Below the pieces are notes generated by a model, which worked only from the letters and a program-made list of their open reading frames with translations, was not told the DNA's origin and did no database searches. Positions 7,421 through 14,811 of a stretch of DNA of 22,862 nucleotides are shown here, one piece after another. This DNA is from CAYGAW01 sp964347945 (GTDB taxonomy: Bacteria; Chloroflexota; Anaerolineae; UBA7937; B3-Chlor), in the NCBI GenBank assembly GCA_964347945.1, contig CAYGAW010000086.1, forward strand, positions 1 through 22,862, read 5' to 3'. Numbering within the stretch: position 1 is the stretch's first letter; each line of letters opens with the position of its first letter. The position numbers and the translations under genes are program-made.

Positions 7421-7662
7421 AGGTGAAAGTGAAGCTATTTGGCGCTCCGCGGGAGGCCCTCGGCAGACGAGAGATTGAGCAGACCCTGCCGGAAGGGTCG
7501 ACGGCAGGTGCCTTGCTTGATCTGCTCGTTGAGGCCCATCCGGCCTTACGGCCTTATTCTTCTTTGATCAAGCTGGCGGTGAACCGCAAGTATGTGCCTG
7601 CCCAGACCAGGCTGCACGAGGGGGATGAAGTTGCCCTGATACCTCCTGTGGGAGGAGGCTAA
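7417..7662 (+). CDS. moaD: Molybdopterin synthase sulfur carrier subunit MoaD
   Basis: An 81-residue ubiquitin-fold protein. Its C-terminal glycine is adenylated and thiocarboxylated so that it carries sulfur to the pterin in the MoaD-MoaE complex. The end PPVGGG supplies the required Gly-Gly tail, and VKLFGAPREALGRREIE is a typical beginning. It starts at GTG 7417, overlapping the moaC stop by four bases, and moaE follows after 7 bases. Organisms that make tungsten cofactor use the same protein. Confidence 0.93.
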   Translation: MKVKVKLFGAPREALGRREIEQTLPEGSTAGALLDLLVEAHPALRPYSSLIKLAVNRKYVPAQTRLHEGDEVALIPPVGGG

Positions 7663-7669
7663 GTTTCGG

Positions 7670-8098
7670 ATGGGCGAGCCATCAAAGAAGCTGTTTGAGA
7701 TCACGAGTGAGGAAGTATCAGCGGATCAGGTGATCGCCCGCCTCGCTGACTCGGGTATGGGGGCCGTCATCGCCTTCATCGGTGTCGTACGGGGCGTCAC
7801 GGCGGGGCGAAAGGTGCGATATCTGCAGTACGAGGCGTACCCGGAGATGGCCGAGGAGGCGCTGGAGCAGATTGCGGATGAGATCCGGGTCCGGTGGAAG
7901 ACGATCGAGAAGGTAGCCATCGTCCACAGGGTGGGACGGCTTGAGATAGGGGAGACCAGCGTAGTGATCGCTCTGTCGGCAGGTCACCGCGAGGAAGTCT
8001 TCGATGCAGCGCGCTACGCAATTGACAGGCTGAAGGAGATAGCGCCTATCTGGAAAAAGGAAGTTTGGACAGATGGGGCGGAATGGAAGAGCGGTTGA
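7670..8098 (+). CDS. moaE: Molybdopterin synthase catalytic subunit MoaE
   Basis: A 142-residue catalytic subunit that, with MoaD, adds the dithiolene sulfurs to make molybdopterin. Family motifs include IAFIGVVRGVTAGRKVRYLQYEAYPEMA, VHRVGRLEIGETSVVIALSAGHR, and the LKEIAPIWKKEVWTDGAEW region that holds the conserved catalytic lysines. It is the last gene of the wtpABC-moaACDE operon. moeA, mogA/moaB and the adenylyltransferase moeB are not in the window. Confidence 0.95.
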   Translation: MGEPSKKLFEITSEEVSADQVIARLADSGMGAVIAFIGVVRGVTAGRKVRYLQYEAYPEMAEEALEQIADEIRVRWKTIEKVAIVHRVGRLEIGETSVVIALSAGHREEVFDAARYAIDRLKEIAPIWKKEVWTDGAEWKSG

Positions 8099-8415
8099 CG
8101 ATGAGGAGCGATGGCTCGCGGTCGAGGCTGCGTCGACGCAGATCCTGCTACGTGACCCGGTCTTGGGCGGGCAGCGACCGGGCTTCTTCCAGCCTCCTTT
8201 GGTAAGGCTCAACAGCTGAGCGCCTTCGTACACACCTTGTCACTCGCGCCCTTCCCATTGCGGGATGTCCAGTACTGGCTTGGCCTCCCAACCCCCTTTG
8301 CGGAAGAGGATTCTTCAGGTGTGCGGAATCCTGGGGGGCTTTACTAGGGCGCAGAGTTGGAGTACAGTACGGCGGGGAGTCTTGACTGAAAAGTCGCCCT
8401 GAAGGGAAGCGCAGC
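8099..8415. other. 317-base gap with possible moa terminator and promoter
   Basis: Contains a 7-bp inverted repeat CCCGGTC/GACCGGG (8156-8162/8176-8182) followed by CTTCTTCC, which may end the moa transcript. A second structure has AGGATTC/GAATCCT (8307-8313/8326-8332), flanked by CCCCC (8292-8296) and GGGGG (8333-8338). A possible promoter is at 8340-8368. No convincing gene is seen. Confidence 0.4.
8340..8368 (+). promoter_or_regulatory. Possible promoter of the AIR-synthase-like gene
   Basis: TTTACT (8340-8345), a 17-base spacer and TACAGT (8363-8368) lie about 48 bases before the start codon. Both boxes differ from consensus, so confidence is moderate. Confidence 0.4.
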
Positions 8416-9435
8416 TTGGTGGGGAAGAGATTCTCTGTGGGAAAGCTGCCCAGCGCGGTATTGGCCCGATTGCTGGAGGAGTATCGCCTAGAAGATGAGC
8501 GCGTCGTGCTGGGGGCCAGGATCGGAGAGGATGCGGCGGTGCTCGACATGGGCGACAGATACCTGGTCGCCAAGACCGACCCCATCACTTTCGCCACCGA
8601 CAGCATAGGTTGGTATGCTGTCCACATCAACGCGAACGATCTGGTAACCACTGGAGCCGAGCCCCTCTGGTTTCTGGCGACCGTCCTATTGCCCGAGGGT
8701 GAGAGCGACGAGGCTCTGGCGGAAGAGATATTCCAACAGATCTATGGGGCATGTGCTGAAATGAGCATCTCTCTGGTGGGCGGGCACACTGAGATCACTT
8801 ATGGGTTGGATCGCCCTATTGTGGTGGGCCAGATGCTAGGTGAGGTGGCGAAAGAAGGTCTCATCACCAGTGGCGGGGCCCAGGCTGGGGATGCCATCGT
8901 CCTCACGAAGGGCATCGCCATCGAGGGCACCGCCATCATCGCGCGCGAACGGGAAGATAGGCTACGAGAACTGGGCTACAGCGGCGAGTATATCGCGCGG
9001 GCTCGAGCGTACCTCCACGAACCTGGCATAAGCGTGTTTCGCGAGGCCGCCCTGGCCAGTTGCTCCTTCGATGTCCACGCTATGCACGATCCCACCGAAG
9101 GAGGGCTGGCTATGGGGCTGTATGAGTTGGCGGAGGCTGCTGAGGTCGGCCTGGTGATAGACGAGGAGAAGATAGAAATACTGCCAGAGTGTCGCGACCT
9201 GTGTGCCGAGTTCGGACTGGATCCTCTGGGTACCATCGCCTCGGGCGCCTTACTGATCGCCTTGCCTGACCAGCAGGCCGAGGGAGTGGTGGAGGCGTTG
9301 CGTTCGCAGGAGATCGCGGCGAGTGTCATCGGGCGTGTGAGGTCTGTCGAGGCTGGTGTCAAGTTGCGGCGTGGCGAATTGACAAGGGAGTTGCCGCGAT
9401 TTCCCCGGGATGAGATAGCGAGGCTCTTTGCCTAG
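8416..9435 (+). CDS. AIR synthase-related protein (HypE-like)
   Basis: A 339-residue ATP-binding protein of the PurM/AIR-synthase superfamily, which includes HypE, SelD, ThiL and PurM. It shows the N-terminal IGEDAAVLDMGDRYLVAKTDPITF, then NANDLVTTGAEPLWFLATVLLP, the glycine-rich SLVGGHTEITYGLDRPIVVGQMLG, and C-terminal HDPTEGGLAMGLYELAEAA and PLGTIASGALLIALP. It most resembles HypE, but it ends RLFA and lacks the PRIC-type C-terminal cysteine that HypE needs to carry the cyano group. It also lacks the Cys/Sec-Gly-x-Lys motif of SelD. It therefore probably has another, unassigned ATP-dependent role. The start is TTG 8416 or GTG 8419 behind GAAGGGA. No hyp genes are nearby. Confidence 0.85.
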   Translation: MVGKRFSVGKLPSAVLARLLEEYRLEDERVVLGARIGEDAAVLDMGDRYLVAKTDPITFATDSIGWYAVHINANDLVTTGAEPLWFLATVLLPEGESDEALAEEIFQQIYGACAEMSISLVGGHTEITYGLDRPIVVGQMLGEVAKEGLITSGGAQAGDAIVLTKGIAIEGTAIIAREREDRLRELGYSGEYIARARAYLHEPGISVFREAALASCSFDVHAMHDPTEGGLAMGLYELAEAAEVGLVIDEEKIEILPECRDLCAEFGLDPLGTIASGALLIALPDQQAEGVVEALRSQEIAASVIGRVRSVEAGVKLRRGELTRELPRFPRDEIARLFA

Positions 9436-9457
9436 CAACTACGCGATAGGAAGGGAT

Positions 9458-10156
9458 ATGGAAGAGGGAAAGGACTTTGAGGATCTCGACGAGCGGGAGT
9501 TGAACGAGCTGGGAAATGCTTACAGCTCCCAGGGCATGTGGGAAGAGGCCATCGGAAGCTATCTTCGGAGCCTGGCTTTGCGAAAGGCTCAGGGCGACAT
9601 CCGTGGCCAGGGCATCGTCCTCAATAACCTCGGTGCTGTCTACTACAACCAGCGCCGCTACCAGGAGGCCCGGGAGTGTTATGAGGGTAGTAGGCAGATC
9701 GCCCACGAGCTTGAGGAAGAGCTGAGCGAGTTGGTAGCTCTGATGAATCTGGCTTTCCTCCAGTTCACCGAGGGACAGACGGAAGAGTTCCTTCGGTATG
9801 CCGATGAGGCAGAGGATCTCGCTCTGGACCTTGAGAGATGGGAGCCGCTATCCAAACTGAGTTGGCTCAAGGGGCGGCTGGCCATGTCCGATTCCGAGGC
9901 CTATGAGGAGGGACTGGCCCGCTACGCTGATGCGCTCCGCTACGCTGCCAGGGAAGGCGAGGACGATCTGAGTGCGATGATGGATCGTGTGGACGCGCAG
10001 GCAGAGCGATTGCTACTGGAGGGCGCTCGTGGCATGGCCCTCGTACTATATGACTATCTCCAGGCTTTCATGGAGGAGCAGGGCTTCAGTGAGGAATTGC
10101 TGGCGCACCTCGGCAACAAACGCGAGGAAATCCTGCAAAGACCTTCACTAGCTTGA
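9458..10156 (+). CDS. Tetratricopeptide repeat protein
   Basis: A cytoplasmic, acidic helical protein of 232 residues from ATG 9458. This start is preferred to TTG 9428 because AGGAAGG sits 6-8 bases upstream and the longer form overlaps the previous gene. TPR motifs are visible, for example LNELGNAYSSQGMWEEAIGS and VLNNLGAVYYNQRRYQEARE, then VALMNLAFLQFTEGQTEEFL and a weaker repeat near ARYADALRYA. TPR proteins are scaffolds, and no enzymatic domain is present. It follows the AIR-synthase-like gene by 22 bases and is probably in one operon with it. Its last 9 bases overlap the 3' end of the converging DsbA-like gene. Confidence 0.85.
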   Translation: MEEGKDFEDLDERELNELGNAYSSQGMWEEAIGSYLRSLALRKAQGDIRGQGIVLNNLGAVYYNQRRYQEARECYEGSRQIAHELEEELSELVALMNLAFLQFTEGQTEEFLRYADEAEDLALDLERWEPLSKLSWLKGRLAMSDSEAYEEGLARYADALRYAAREGEDDLSAMMDRVDAQAERLLLEGARGMALVLYDYLQAFMEEQGFSEELLAHLGNKREEILQRPSLA

Positions 10157-10894
10157 TTCTGCCAGTTCTTCTTCGATTACCCTTTGGAACTCTTCGAAGG
10201 GCTGCGCCCCTATAATCACCGTGCCGTTGATCAGGAAGCTGGGAGTGCCAGACACTCCATCCTGTTGCCCAATCTGATAGTCCTCTAAGATCCGCTCCCA
10301 AGTCGTGCCCAACTCCAGACAGTTCGCAAGCTCGTCTGGGTCAATCTCGATCTCCTCTGCGTAGCTTCGGAAAGTCCCCATGATGTCCTCGCTCTCAGAC
10401 CATTCCTCGGCACGCTCGAAGAGCATTACGTGCATCTCCCAGAACTCGCCCTGGTCCGCGGCACACTCGGCGACCATGGCTATGGCAGCCGCCGACTGGC
10501 CGTGGACGGGGAAGTCCCTGAACACGAGCTTGACCTTGCCGGTGTCGATGTATTCCTCCTCAATGCGAGGGAATGTCTCCAGCACAAACCGGCGGCAGAA
10601 AGGACACAGGTATTCGGAATACTCGATCATCGTCACCGGCGCATCGGGCGAACCCAATACCGGGTCATCATCCAGAGGGATCAAGGGTTCCCGAGTTGCC
10701 TCAGGGGTCAGATCTGGGCTCGGTGTGGATGTCTCCGGTATGACTGTTGGCGTGCTGGTCGGCACTGGCTCAGCTGTGCTGCACCCTACCAGCACGCTCA
10801 GCATCATGGTGCCCACCAGAGCCAGCGACAGGGCACTGGCCACCCATAGAAGGCCCTTGCCAGTTCCTGTACTTCTGTTCGCTTTGTGTCTCAC
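10148..10894 (-). CDS. DsbA-family thiol oxidoreductase lipoprotein
   Basis: About 248 residues from GTG 10894, chosen because GGAGGA lies 6 bases upstream; a longer frame to 10957 has no ribosome site. The N-terminal basic region and hydrophobic segment (about 15-35) end at lipobox LVGC (C38), followed by a Thr/Pro-rich spacer to about residue 65. Then comes a DSBA-like thioredoxin domain with YSEYLCPFCRRF (active-site C97 and C100), FRDFPVHGQSAAAIAMVAECAADQG, the cis-Pro loop SGTPSFLINGTVIIGAQPFEEF and an inserted helical region. It probably catalyses disulfide exchange outside the membrane. This layout is common in Gram-positive-like and Chloroflexota secreted BdbD/DsbA proteins. It lies downstream of the PPC protein genes and may act on secreted proteins such as those. 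Confidence 0.88.
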   Translation of the reverse strand: MRHKANRSTGTGKGLLWVASALSLALVGTMMLSVLVGCSTAEPVPTSTPTVIPETSTPSPDLTPEATREPLIPLDDDPVLGSPDAPVTMIEYSEYLCPFCRRFVLETFPRIEEEYIDTGKVKLVFRDFPVHGQSAAAIAMVAECAADQGEFWEMHVMLFERAEEWSESEDIMGTFRSYAEEIEIDPDELANCLELGTTWERILEDYQIGQQDGVSGTPSFLINGTVIIGAQPFEEFQRVIEEELAESS

Positions 10895-10932
10895 GACTGA
10901 TCCTCCGTTCATAGGCTTCGCGCCTAGACGTT

Positions 10933-11199
10933 CTACGGCAGGGAGTTCTCGAACCAACTCCTATGATTGTCATCGATGTCGCCCTGCAAAGCAAGGTTGC
11001 CCTCCTCATCTAGTTCACAGTAATTGTGACCATCTCGATAGGCGTATACCACTCCGCACGCGCTGTTGCCGTCTCCGCTCACCTGCGTTGCATTAACCAT
11101 CAGGCTGAAGTTCTCATAAGAATCGCTCACCAGCGCCGGCAATGAAGTTGAGCACTTCGTATGCGACGGCGTGGTTCGCGCCTTCAGCAATGCATGCAC
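10933..11199 (-). pseudogene. Fragment of a concanavalin-like (DUF1080-type) domain
   Basis: The open frame of 88 codons has a coding-like second part: SYENFSLMVNATQVSG, then ACGVVYAYRDGHNYCEL. This resembles the DUF1080-type carbohydrate-binding/hydrolase jelly-roll seen in Chloroflexota (typically DFVLEVDATQV...YGVIFRYQD..NFY). The first 26 codons look random. A neighbouring frame reads EGANHAVAYEVLNFIAGAGE up to about 11115, which suggests a frameshift in a longer ancestor. The usual beginning and C-terminal half of the domain are missing. I read it as a decayed remnant between the four-PPC gene and the DsbA-like gene, though a short real protein cannot be excluded. Confidence 0.5.
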
Positions 11200-11203
11200 T
11201 TGC

Positions 11204-13066
11204 TCACCCTACGGCGGCTTCCACCTCGCGGACGGAGATGTCGTACTGCATTCCCGGTTGTGCCCGGTTGTCTTTGTAGTCATGCACCAGGATGTGCACG
11301 GTGCCTGTCTCCTCTGCCCTCCACATGATGCGGGAGGCTCGTGGTTCCTCGGCGCCATCATCGTCCTGCGCCAGCTCCTGCCCATTCTCATCGTAGAGTA
11401 GGATGACGGTATCCACTTCTATTCCCAGGTTGGAGGTCTCGATAAGATAGGTGGTGCCCCGTACCGCCTCGAAAGAGAGCCAGTCGTGGTCACCCTCGAC
11501 GTGGATACTTCGGATTTGGACCTCGCCGACCTCTATGTCGCCTGCCTCAGCCATGGCATTGTCGGGCTCATAATCATCGGGTCTAAGCATGCTGGTTCCT
11601 TCCTCAGACACTGATATCGCGTATTCCGTGCCTGGACCTGCCTCGTCGTCCCCGAAATCCTGAACCATGATGTACAGTACGCCGTCCTCATCTGGCATCC
11701 AGGCAAGGCGTGAGGCGAGGGGTTCACTCCCACTGTGATCGTCACTCGTCAACTGGCCGCCTTCGGAGTCATACAGAGAGAGAATAGTGTCAATCCTGCC
11801 TCCCAGATCGGAAGTCGCGACCACGTAGCGTGTTCCGGCCTCAGCGCTGAAGGACATCCAATCGTGATCTCCCGTCACATGCAGATTGTGGTTCTGATGG
11901 GAGCCCATCTCGATCACACTGGCCTCTTCGCTAGTATCGTCCGGCTCGTACTCGTCCGCTGAAAAAGGAGCGCCCTGCGACACGATTATGGTATATCGCA
12001 CGTCAGCTCCGACCATGTCTTCCCAAAGGTCACGGACCATCACATAAAGGATGCCGGTGTAGTCGGCGCTCCAGACGATGCGGGAAGCCAAGCTTTCCCG
12101 GCCGCCATCATCGTTCTGTGCCAATTCCTGCCCATCTTCATCGTAGAGGTAGATGATGGTGTCCGTTTCGCCGCGCAGATCGGAGGTTTCTATCGCATAT
12201 GTTTCACCTTCCTCGGCCCGGAAGAAGACCCAGTCTTCGTCTTTGGGCACATGGATGCTATGAGTCTGGGGAGTGCCGACAAGTATCTCGTTGGCCTCTG
12301 CAATGGTGTCGTCAGGTTCATACTCATCTTCCTCGAAGCTCACAGGCTCACCTATCAGAACCCAGACGTCGTATTCTGTATCCTGTCCGTCTTCCTCTGG
12401 GTCGAACTCCCTGACCTCCACGAAGAGAATGCCGTCCTCTTCGGCGACCCAGATCAGGCGGGAGGCTAGAGATTCGTTGCCTCCATCGTCATCCTCGGCC
12501 AGCTGGTTCCCATCCTCGTCATAGAGTGTGAGAACGGTGTCACAGTCATCCCCGAGGTTGCCCGTCTCTACTATGTATGCCATGCCTTCAGTGACGTGGA
12601 AGGAAACGTAGTCCACGTCCCCCGGCGGGCTCAGAGTGTGAGTCCGCGCAGTGCCGTGCGTGTCCATTTCTGTGGCTTGGGCTCTGGTGTCATCGGGTTC
12701 GAAGGCGTCCATGCCCGCTTCTGGGGTGAAAGTAGACTGCGGTGTCGGGGTTGGAGTCGCGCTTGCGGCAACGGTGGGAGTGGCGGGCCGGGTAGCTGTT
12801 GGAGTCGGCATTCCCACGAGCAGGGTCCGGAGAGGGTGCGCTGGCATCAACTCATCCAGCAGTGCAATGGCCACGAGGCTTAAGCAACAGAGGAGCAGTA
12901 TACCGATCAGTGTTGCGGCGACCAAGGGTCCAGTGCTGCGCCCTGGCTTGGAGAACGAAGCGCTCGCTCCTGCGTCGGCTGACTTGCCCAGCGGCTGCCC
13001 ACAGGCGCGGCAGAACGTATCGATCTCTGTGTTGGAGGCTCCACACTCGCTGCAAACTCGGGTCAT
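11204..13066 (-). CDS. Zinc-ribbon membrane protein with four PPC repeats
   Basis: A 620-residue protein. At the N terminus C5, C8, C19 and C22 form a double CxxC zinc ribbon. A transmembrane helix lies at about 48-70, and a Thr/Pro-rich spacer follows to about 118. Four tandem PPC-like beta-sandwich repeats of roughly 125-130 residues start near 120, 248, 375 and 500. Each begins with an E-P-D-[DN] signature and contains HDW/DWxxF, IETSxLG, DTxIxLYDEDGQELAQDDDGG and LASRIxW elements. The Asp-rich loops suggest Ca2+ binding. The predicted topology is cytosolic ribbon with extracellular repeats. The PPC repeats here are not attached to a peptidase; they may bind partners or polysaccharide. It follows the two-PPC lipoprotein gene by 45 bases. 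Confidence 0.88.
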   Translation of the reverse strand: MTRVCSECGASNTEIDTFCRACGQPLGKSADAGASASFSKPGRSTGPLVAATLIGILLLCCLSLVAIALLDELMPAHPLRTLLVGMPTPTATRPATPTVAASATPTPTPQSTFTPEAGMDAFEPDDTRAQATEMDTHGTARTHTLSPPGDVDYVSFHVTEGMAYIVETGNLGDDCDTVLTLYDEDGNQLAEDDDGGNESLASRLIWVAEEDGILFVEVREFDPEEDGQDTEYDVWVLIGEPVSFEEDEYEPDDTIAEANEILVGTPQTHSIHVPKDEDWVFFRAEEGETYAIETSDLRGETDTIIYLYDEDGQELAQNDDGGRESLASRIVWSADYTGILYVMVRDLWEDMVGADVRYTIIVSQGAPFSADEYEPDDTSEEASVIEMGSHQNHNLHVTGDHDWMSFSAEAGTRYVVATSDLGGRIDTILSLYDSEGGQLTSDDHSGSEPLASRLAWMPDEDGVLYIMVQDFGDDEAGPGTEYAISVSEEGTSMLRPDDYEPDNAMAEAGDIEVGEVQIRSIHVEGDHDWLSFEAVRGTTYLIETSNLGIEVDTVILLYDENGQELAQDDDGAEEPRASRIMWRAEETGTVHILVHDYKDNRAQPGMQYDISVREVEAAVG

Positions 13067-13111
13067 CTCTCTGGTCCCGACTAACCCTCTCGCGATTGGT
13101 CTCTGATCTGG

Positions 13112-14116
13112 TTACGGCTGGACCACGGCGATTTGCAGGGCGTAGGGCTCATTGCCGCTGAATCCAGCGAACGAGCGAACAGCGATGTAGTAGGTACCTG
13201 GTCCTAGATACTGTTCGATACGCTCATGGTCGACCACGCGGTTGGATGAGACCAAGAGGTCTCCCGCCTGGTTGTAGAGGAATAGGTCATAGTCGGCAAT
13301 GGCTGGGATGTCGCTGAGCTGCACAGCGATGGTGCCACCACTCTCTACCACGAAGAGGTAAGTGTCGGTGTCTCCCTCGTCCCAGATGTAGGAGTGATAA
13401 GTCTGCCCGTACGTCAACGGTCCCGTGGCCTGCTCAAACGTATCATTGGGTTCGAAGTTGTCTTCTCCGCTGGGCGCCGGTGCAGGGGACATGTCAATTT
13501 GCAGAGTATAGGGTTCTTCCCGACTGAAGTTCTCAAATGGCAGCACCAAGACATAAAAGACACCCACGCTATTTGTGGTGTACTCCACATGCTCCGCCTC
13601 GGGTCCCGAGTTCGAAGAACTGCTGAGGATATCCTCTTCACGAGTGACCAGGTAGAGATCGTAATCGGCTCCTGAGGGTATGTCGGTGAGGGTGACGGTC
13701 AGCGTCTGTGGCGCATCGATCTCCAGATAGAAGAAGTCTATGTCGGCCTTCTCGCTCACATAACCCTGGTACCCTTGACCTGCAACCAACGGCCCAGAGG
13801 CCTGGATCATAGAGTCGTTTGGCTCATATGGGTCTTCGTGAGAGGGTACGGGCGTGGCGGTGGGTGCGGTGGTGCCGGTGGGGCTTGGGTGGACATCGGT
13901 CGGCGAAGGCGTGACTGGAGGTGCAAGTTCCCCGAGCCCGCAGCCTGTCCACAGCGGCAGCGTGGCTACCATCACCAGTGAAATGATCGCTGCTGGCATC
14001 AGCCTCTTATACCAGCAACCTGGCGCCCAACGTCGAGGCAGTGTGTTGCGCCCAATTCCTTCTCTCCGGGGCCTCCGTCGGAGCGGTGTCACTTTGGTTG
14101 TGTCCAGCGTACCCAT
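13112..14116 (-). CDS. Lipoprotein with two PPC domains
   Basis: About 334 residues from ATG 14116, chosen because GGAG lies 5 bases upstream; GTG 14122 is an alternative. A basic, Arg-rich leader of about 40 residues precedes a hydrophobic stretch ending in lipobox LWTGC. A Pro/Thr-rich spacer follows, then two PPC-like domains, each opening with an E-P-N-D signature (DPYEPNDSMIQASGPL and DNFEPNDTFEQATGPL). They share the pattern GADYDLYLVT/IADYDLFLYN, ending in EPYTLQI/EPYALQI. The paired Asp/Asn residues suggest Ca2+ sites. It is exported and lipid-anchored, with no catalytic domain. The upstream neighbour ends 10 bases away, in the same operon as the four-PPC protein. The long basic leader before the signal is unusual. 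Confidence 0.85.
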   Translation of the reverse strand: MGTLDTTKVTPLRRRPRREGIGRNTLPRRWAPGCWYKRLMPAAIISLVMVATLPLWTGCGLGELAPPVTPSPTDVHPSPTGTTAPTATPVPSHEDPYEPNDSMIQASGPLVAGQGYQGYVSEKADIDFFYLEIDAPQTLTVTLTDIPSGADYDLYLVTREEDILSSSSNSGPEAEHVEYTTNSVGVFYVLVLPFENFSREEPYTLQIDMSPAPAPSGEDNFEPNDTFEQATGPLTYGQTYHSYIWDEGDTDTYLFVVESGGTIAVQLSDIPAIADYDLFLYNQAGDLLVSSNRVVDHERIEQYLGPGTYYIAVRSFAGFSGNEPYALQIAVVQP

Positions 14117-14126
14117 CCTCACTCCG

Positions 14127-14642
14127 CTACGGACGGGCTTGCATCGCCGCTAGCCGCTCCTTGTTCAGGCCCAGGACGATGCCCTCCTTCAGACTGAAGC
14201 CTGGTACCGAGAGACAGTAGACCGATGGTTCTGTGAGAGCTACATATGTCTCCCGCAGGGTATCTAGAGCTTGGCTGAGGGTTGAGTCCGGGATGATGTG
14301 CAGGGTGCCCTGTGCGACAAAGGGGCCGGCGTACGCGACTACCTGCTGAGGTATCTTGTGAACGGCGGAGAACTCCGGTGCTTCTACCTCAGTCTCCCGG
14401 ATAAGCCAGACCAGGATGATCTCCTGCTTACTCAGGATGACCGTTTCAGCTACGGCGGGTTGCGCCTTTCCCCAGTGAGACAAGGGGAGGATTGATGCCT
14501 GCTCGATTTCCAGGTAGGGCATCTGTCCGGCATTCAGCATGTCCAACATGCGTCTGGGAGGCCAGGCTCTTACTTCTCCTTTCACCTCCAGCAGGTCGGT
14601 GTAGACTGCTACCTCATGTATTGCGGGAGAAACATCCTCCAT
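14127..14642 (-). CDS. Uncharacterised protein with two similar halves
   Basis: A 171-residue protein without signal peptide or membrane segment, and without a function I recognise. It seems to contain an internal duplication. The first half reads TDLLEVKGEVR, PRRMLDMLNAG, YLEIEQASILPL; the second reads GPFVAQGTLHI, LSQALDTLRETY, VALTEPSVY. Each is a short beta hairpin, a helix and further strands, as in small Sm-like beta-barrel proteins. ATG 14642 has AAGGAG 7 bases upstream, and a good promoter lies at 14691-14719, so it is the first gene of the PPC cluster. The duplication and fold are my reading of the pattern. Confidence 0.75.
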   Translation of the reverse strand: MEDVSPAIHEVAVYTDLLEVKGEVRAWPPRRMLDMLNAGQMPYLEIEQASILPLSHWGKAQPAVAETVILSKQEIILVWLIRETEVEAPEFSAVHKIPQQVVAYAGPFVAQGTLHIIPDSTLSQALDTLRETYVALTEPSVYCLSVPGFSLKEGIVLGLNKERLAAMQARP

Positions 14643-14690
14643 GATCGGACTCCTTCTCGGCGCTTACTGACCCTGGGGAGCATGTGCTCG

Positions 14691-14719
14691 ATTCTAGCAC
14701 CGTCCACCGGCAAAGGCAA
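14691..14719 (-). promoter_or_regulatory. Promoter of the PPC gene cluster
   Basis: On the minus strand, TTGCCT (14714-14719), a 17-base spacer and TAGAAT (14691-14696) precede the start codon at 14642 by about 48 bases. The -35 and spacer match the wtp promoter at 2386-2414. Confidence 0.7.
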
Positions 14720-14811
14720 CAGCGCCGCTCAAAGCACTGCGCGAAGCTCTAGCTCAACGTACGACGCATGAGTACAGCCGGCCGCCTGGCTTCGAACTTC
14801 AGGAGGTTGGA

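Noticed and set aside
8073..8219. 48-codon plus-strand frame overlapping the end of moaE (MGRNGRAVDDEERW...)
   Set aside because: The middle looks somewhat protein-like, but there is no ribosome site, no recognised family, and it overlaps moaE; not enough support to call a gene.
8416..9435. Selenophosphate synthetase (selD), suggested by the nearby tRNA-Sec
   Set aside because: The N-terminal catalytic Cys/Sec-Gly-x-Lys motif is missing; the protein matches the HypE-like branch better.
11204..13066. DNA repeats in the four-PPC gene as a CRISPR or mobile element
   Set aside because: The repeats are about 380 bases long, imperfect and in frame; they encode tandem protein domains.
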